10,762 nt of DNA, from assembly GCA_002803225.1 (NCBI GenBank), contig NXFV01000758.1, forward strand, positions 1 through 10,762. The letters run 5' to 3'. The notes beneath the pieces were generated by a model, which saw only the letters and a list, made by a program, of their open reading frames with translations, was not told the DNA's origin and searched no databases. Position numbers and translations under genes: made by a program. Below are positions 7,934 through 10,762 of this stretch, piece by piece. The DNA comes from Gamarada debralockiae (Eukaryota; Ascomycota; Leotiomycetes; Helotiales; Hyphodiscaceae). Each line of letters begins with the position of its first letter. The stretch's first letter is position 1.

Positions 7934-8659
7934 CTATGCTTCATGAATTATAATACCATTATCTATCAGAACAACTAGAAGCTCTAAGCGAGGGAAGAAA
8001 TGTCGAATAATGCATTTATAGTCGTTAATCACCTGCATCAGGAGTTCTCGATTAATAGCTAGCGCATGGATCTTCTCAAAGTGTCGAGGTCTCCCGATCC
8101 ATTTATCACTCCGATCAGTGATATCCACAAACTCTTGTAGCTCCCAGCACTGTATACTGAGGAGCTCAAAGCCCGGCCTGACAAAGATATTATCTGTACT
8201 GAAATCCAAGTGCTTGAGGTATAAAATATCCCAATCGAATCGGATCCACCGCGAAACAATATCGTTGCATGTAGAGCATATAGAGTAAGCTTTTAGGCAT
8301 TCTATTCGAGACTCGTGGTTGCAAGATAGTAAAGGCGGTAAAGTCCTGCTCCTATAAACCCAGTTCTCATCGAAATCTATCTCTATAATCCTCGGGGCTG
8401 AGAGCGTATGTCGCCAAATACTGAGCCGGATCTCAGGAGGGAACTTGGGAAACAATGTGAACGAGCTATCAACGGGCCGTTCTCCACGATACGATGCAGC
8501 TCGTATGTTGTCGATAATTCTTGGGATGAATGCTGCGTGCTGCCTAAGCCCGACCCTAGTGTCTAGAGAAAGTGGGGAAGACAACGTGGCGTATGTATGA
8601 GCTGCTTCCTCTCTACGAGCAATTAGCGTAGTAGTGATTGGTGATGTGTCCGGGGACAT
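7934..8659 (-). CDS. 2EXR-domain family protein, probably truncated
   Basis: 241 codons from ATG 8659 to TAG 7936-7934. The 2EXR signature is clear: FTLFPKFPPEIRLSIWRHTL followed by PRIIEIDF (about residues 67-97), then LLSCNHESR and further conserved helices. These proteins are abundant and lineage-expanded in filamentous ascomycetes; their function is not established. The terminal TAG is probably not the original stop, because the same frame continues with protein-like sequence to TAG 7675-7673, making 328 codons in all. The gene is divergent from the membrane-protein gene at 9416 and convergent with the gene ending at 7469. The intact portion could still be expressed as a short form. Confidence 0.75.
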   Translation of the reverse strand: MSPDTSPITTTLIARREEAAHTYATLSSPLSLDTRVGLRQHAAFIPRIIDNIRAASYRGERPVDSSFTLFPKFPPEIRLSIWRHTLSAPRIIEIDFDENWVYRSRTLPPLLSCNHESRIECLKAYSICSTCNDIVSRWIRFDWDILYLKHLDFSTDNIFVRPGFELLSIQCWELQEFVDITDRSDKWIGRPRHFEKIHALAINRELLMQVINDYKCIIRHFFPRLELLVVLIDNGIIIHEA

Positions 8660-9415
8660 ATGGTTCGAAGGTCAGCGCTTTAAATGAGAGTTTAGATATT
8701 CGTGAAGGAGGCACGCCACCCGATAAAGATTTATACGTTTTTGTCCTTTGCTGATATAAACCATTGTTTCACGTGATATGAATTAGAGAGCGAGCTAGCT
8801 AACCTCGGGTGTGTCTGTAGAATTGGCTTTCATAAAAACGGTAAGAAATGCCGAGTCTATATTTGCGAAATTCAACTATTACTAGATCTCATCCCTGAAA
8901 TTTGATACGCCTTGTATCTAAAACATATCAAATTATCATAATCCTATACTTAATTGATTATTATTAATCCTGCCAAAATTTCGTGCCGTACAAGTATATT
9001 ATTAAGAAATAGAAAATATAGAATTTAGATCAGTAGTAATTTTGCTATATAGCGCTTATCCCCCAATAAATCAGCTAATTAATAAGTTCTAAAGGAGAGA
9101 ACGTAAATATAGGAAGTAGACTACAATATATATAAAGTTTAATAGCTACAAGAGTGTCATCATATTTTTCGTTGAGATTTTTGCATTTCCTGTCAGCTCT
9201 ACTACGGGATTTTCGCTTCGCAGGGATAGAGGTTAGTTATTGCATGTGCATGGTAGACTAGCCCAACTGAGCTAGCACTCCAGCTCAGTAGCGCTATCCT
9301 AAAACTATCGACGACTCCGCATTTTTAGCCTCCACGCAATATTACCTGTCTCTTCAACCTGCCAAAGTGCTTTGCTGTTGCTCACGCCTATCTAGAGAAG
9401 TACTAGTGAGTCTTA
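8660..9415. other. Divergent intergenic region, AT-rich in the middle
   Basis: No gene was seen on either strand. It must hold the promoters of the minus-strand 2EXR gene and the plus-strand membrane-protein gene. About 8880-9160 is very AT-rich. It contains a 9-bp inverted repeat (AATTTGATA 8899-8907, complement 8926-8934) and a TATATAAA-type string near 9128-9135. The AT-rich block could be an eroded, RIP-affected repeat, but no family can be identified by eye. Confidence 0.5.
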
Positions 9416-9718
9416 ATGGCCTACAATCACTTTGATTATGACCCTGTTGTCCACGAGGATGTAGCAGCAAATGCACCCGAGGCTTACGGCAACAATCCCA
9501 CACGCGCCACAGCGACAGTTAGAGGACGCCAGATATTCAGATCCAAATGGCCAATCCCGCGCCCAAGAAATTCGCCGAACTTACTCTGGGCAATCGCACT
9601 AGCCTTGGTTATAATTACAGCTGTGGTGAGTGGCGTAGTCGGTGGTAGTCTAGCTGTCCAAAGCGCGAGGTCAGTGAATTTTGCTCCAATCGAAGATGCT
9701 TTTATTCATATGATCGTA

Positions 9719-10166
9719 CAGTACGATCTCCATATAAGCATACTGTAGATAGGCATACCTGACCAATAAGCATCGAGTTCTTGGTCCCTTTTTTTTTAGG
9801 TGAGCCAATAAGCATGCCTCGCTGGAAGCATATGCTTAGATAATTGGGGTCCCAATTTTGAGATCGCACCTAATTTTACGCTTATAAATAAGTCATATGA
9901 CATGAGATTAGTGATTGAGAGCCTGTATGTACAGGGACCTAGACCCTATAATTATAGTGACTGACAGCCTAAAACTAAGATTTAATGAACATTCGATTGA
10001 TTACTTGATTTTAGGGACTATAACGTCCGAGGACTTAAACTTACAGCGGCTGATAGGCTATGACCGCCTTAGGATTTTGAATCTTGGCAACCTTCACATA
10101 AGCATACCTCCCTTATAAGCATACGTTTCTGCGCCCCGATCGTATGCTTATAGAGAGGTTGTACTG
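9719..10166. mobile_element. 448-bp pogo-like MITE inserted in an intron
   Basis: Terminal inverted repeats of 25 bp, with 21 matches, begin CAGTAC at 9719-9743 and 10166-10142. TA lies directly outside both ends (9717-9718 and 10167-10168), as expected for Tc1/mariner-pogo insertion. The inside has no transposase-like frame; short frames such as 9915-10118 resemble nothing known. A motif ATAAGCATAC recurs near both ends. Excising it with one TA leaves a normal 56-nt fungal intron. Its ends differ from those of the transposase copy at 2818-4760, so that element is not its obvious parent. Confidence 0.85.
9734..10151. repeat. Repeated ATAAGCATAC motif at both ends of the MITE
   Basis: Exact copies at 9734-9743, 10098-10107, 10115-10124 and, inverted, 10142-10151. 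Near copies at 9749-9758, 9766-9775 and 9808-9817. A 12-bp palindrome AAGCATATGCTT at 9826-9837 is two half-motifs head to head. A separate hairpin AATTGGG/CCCAATT is at 9842-9857. Subterminal motif arrays of this kind usually bind the transposase (inference). Confidence 0.7.
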
Positions 10167-10740
10167 TATATCTAGGCGCTCTTGTCCGATACCACAATCA
10201 TCTCCTTCTTTGACCACTACTACATCCGGAACACCGACAACAAGCTCCCCGAGTACGTACACTGTGGATCCCAACAACTTCACCCTCCCCCTCAACGCGA
10301 TATCTATCTTATCCCTCAGCGGGCCGCCTCAAGCCTGTCCGAGCGACACTTTCAACGACGGGCGTAATGTGACTGCTGTCTACAAGGCCTTTTGTCAGAG
10401 CAATATAATCGATCATGACATGACCAATATCATTGCATACTCGTTTGGTGACTGCATTACGGCGTGTCAACCCTAAATCAGTATACTGGGGAGGACCTCT
10501 GCGTTGGTGTGACCATGGCGATGGATTTGTCGACCTGGTTCAATAGTAGTGGAGGAAACTGCTTTTTTGAGAGCGGCGTGTTGCCAACGTTGACACCAAC
10601 TAACAATGTTTACACGGCTAGGTTGTGCAAGGATAGTCTGTGTCAGAATATGTATTAATCTAGAGTTGTGAAACAAAGAGATACGATTTGACGATGCCAG
10701 TAGCGAATGCAGATAGTTCAGAGCTTTGTTAGCTCCCTTG

Positions 10741-10762
10741 CCCCCCCCCCCCCCCCCCCCCC
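10741..10762. repeat. Poly-C run at the end of the sequence
   Basis: Twenty-two consecutive C residues end the window. There is no telomere-type CCCTAA repeat. It may be an assembly or sequencing artefact at a contig end, or a true homopolymer at which assembly stopped. Confidence 0.8.

Larger units (their letters stand above)
9416..10658 (+). pseudogene. Single-pass membrane protein with Cys-rich PAN/apple-like ectodomain; intron invaded, exon 2 frameshifted
   Basis: Exon 1 is 9416-9669: a soluble N-terminal part (MAYNHFDYDPVVHEDV), a basic RSKWPIPRPR stretch, then a transmembrane helix LLWAIALALVIITAVVSGVV and GGSLAVQSAR. This type II-like order is common in fungal surface proteins. Intron 9670-10175 (GTCAGT..TCTAG) is 506 nt because of a MITE; without the 448-bp MITE and one TA copy it would be 56 nt. 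Exon 2 starts at 10176 and completes the Arg codon (QSAR-RSCP). It gives a Ser/Thr-rich linker, then CPSDTFNDGRNVTAVYKAFC and DCITAC. There the frame hits TAA at 10474-10476, while the next frame continues LNQYTGEDLCVGVT, GGNCFFES and LCKDSLCQNMY to TAA 10656-10658. A one-base loss near 10460 explains this. The Cys spacing fits a PAN/apple-like fold. Function unknown; a sequencing error at the shift would make it a working gene. Confidence 0.7.

Noticed and set aside
9240..9305. Possible tRNA on the minus strand (TAGCTCAGTTGGGCTAG resembles a D-loop)
   Set aside because: No T-loop (GTTCGAAT-like) or matching acceptor stem is present nearby; the resemblance is limited to one short string.
9915..10118. 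67-residue open frame inside the MITE
   Set aside because: It ends in translated copies of the ATAAGCATAC motif and has no transposase features; probably fortuitous.
10741..10762. Telomere at the right end
   Set aside because: Pure C without any CCCTAA-type unit; not a fungal telomeric repeat.

Overview
The window looks like an accessory region of a filamentous ascomycete (Pezizomycotina) genome. The signs are a HET-domain ankyrin protein, a Fot1/pogo-type DD35D transposase, a 2EXR-family protein, a single-pass membrane protein with a Cys-rich (PAN/apple-like) ectodomain, and short GT..AG introns of about 50-75 nt. No bacterial operon features, tRNA or rRNA genes were seen. The species cannot be named from the sequence.

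Layout. 1-2641 (-): a HET protein that leaves the window inside its C-terminal ankyrin array; it is intact once a 57-nt intron is removed. 2642-2926: its upstream region, with a cluster of overlapping hairpins. 2927-4599 (-): a broken Fot1/pogo-type transposase carrying a small deletion, a nonsense codon and two frameshifts. 4761-5105: AT-rich spacer. 5106-7469 (+): a long gene of unknown function. Read through two introns, it is one 747-codon frame interrupted ten times, every time by TAA or TAG and never by TGA. 7470-7672: a convergent intergenic gap holding a perfect 15-bp inverted repeat. 7673-8659 (-): a 2EXR-type gene cut by one TAG, beyond which the same frame stays protein-like for 86 more codons. 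8660-9415: AT-rich divergent intergenic region. 9416-10658 (+): a membrane protein gene whose 56-nt intron has been invaded by a 448-bp pogo-like MITE flanked by TA, and whose second exon has a -1 frameshift. 10741-10762: a poly-C run ending the sequence.

The genes do not form a pathway. The common themes are self/non-self recognition genes (HET plus repeats), mobile elements and decay. All twelve in-frame nonsense codons found in the three interrupted genes are TAA/TAG, the products of C-to-T change at CAA/CAG (or G-to-A at TGG). Light repeat-induced point mutation (RIP) is the simplest reading. Reassignment of UAR to Gln is the exotic alternative; the 861 clean codons of the HET gene argue against it.
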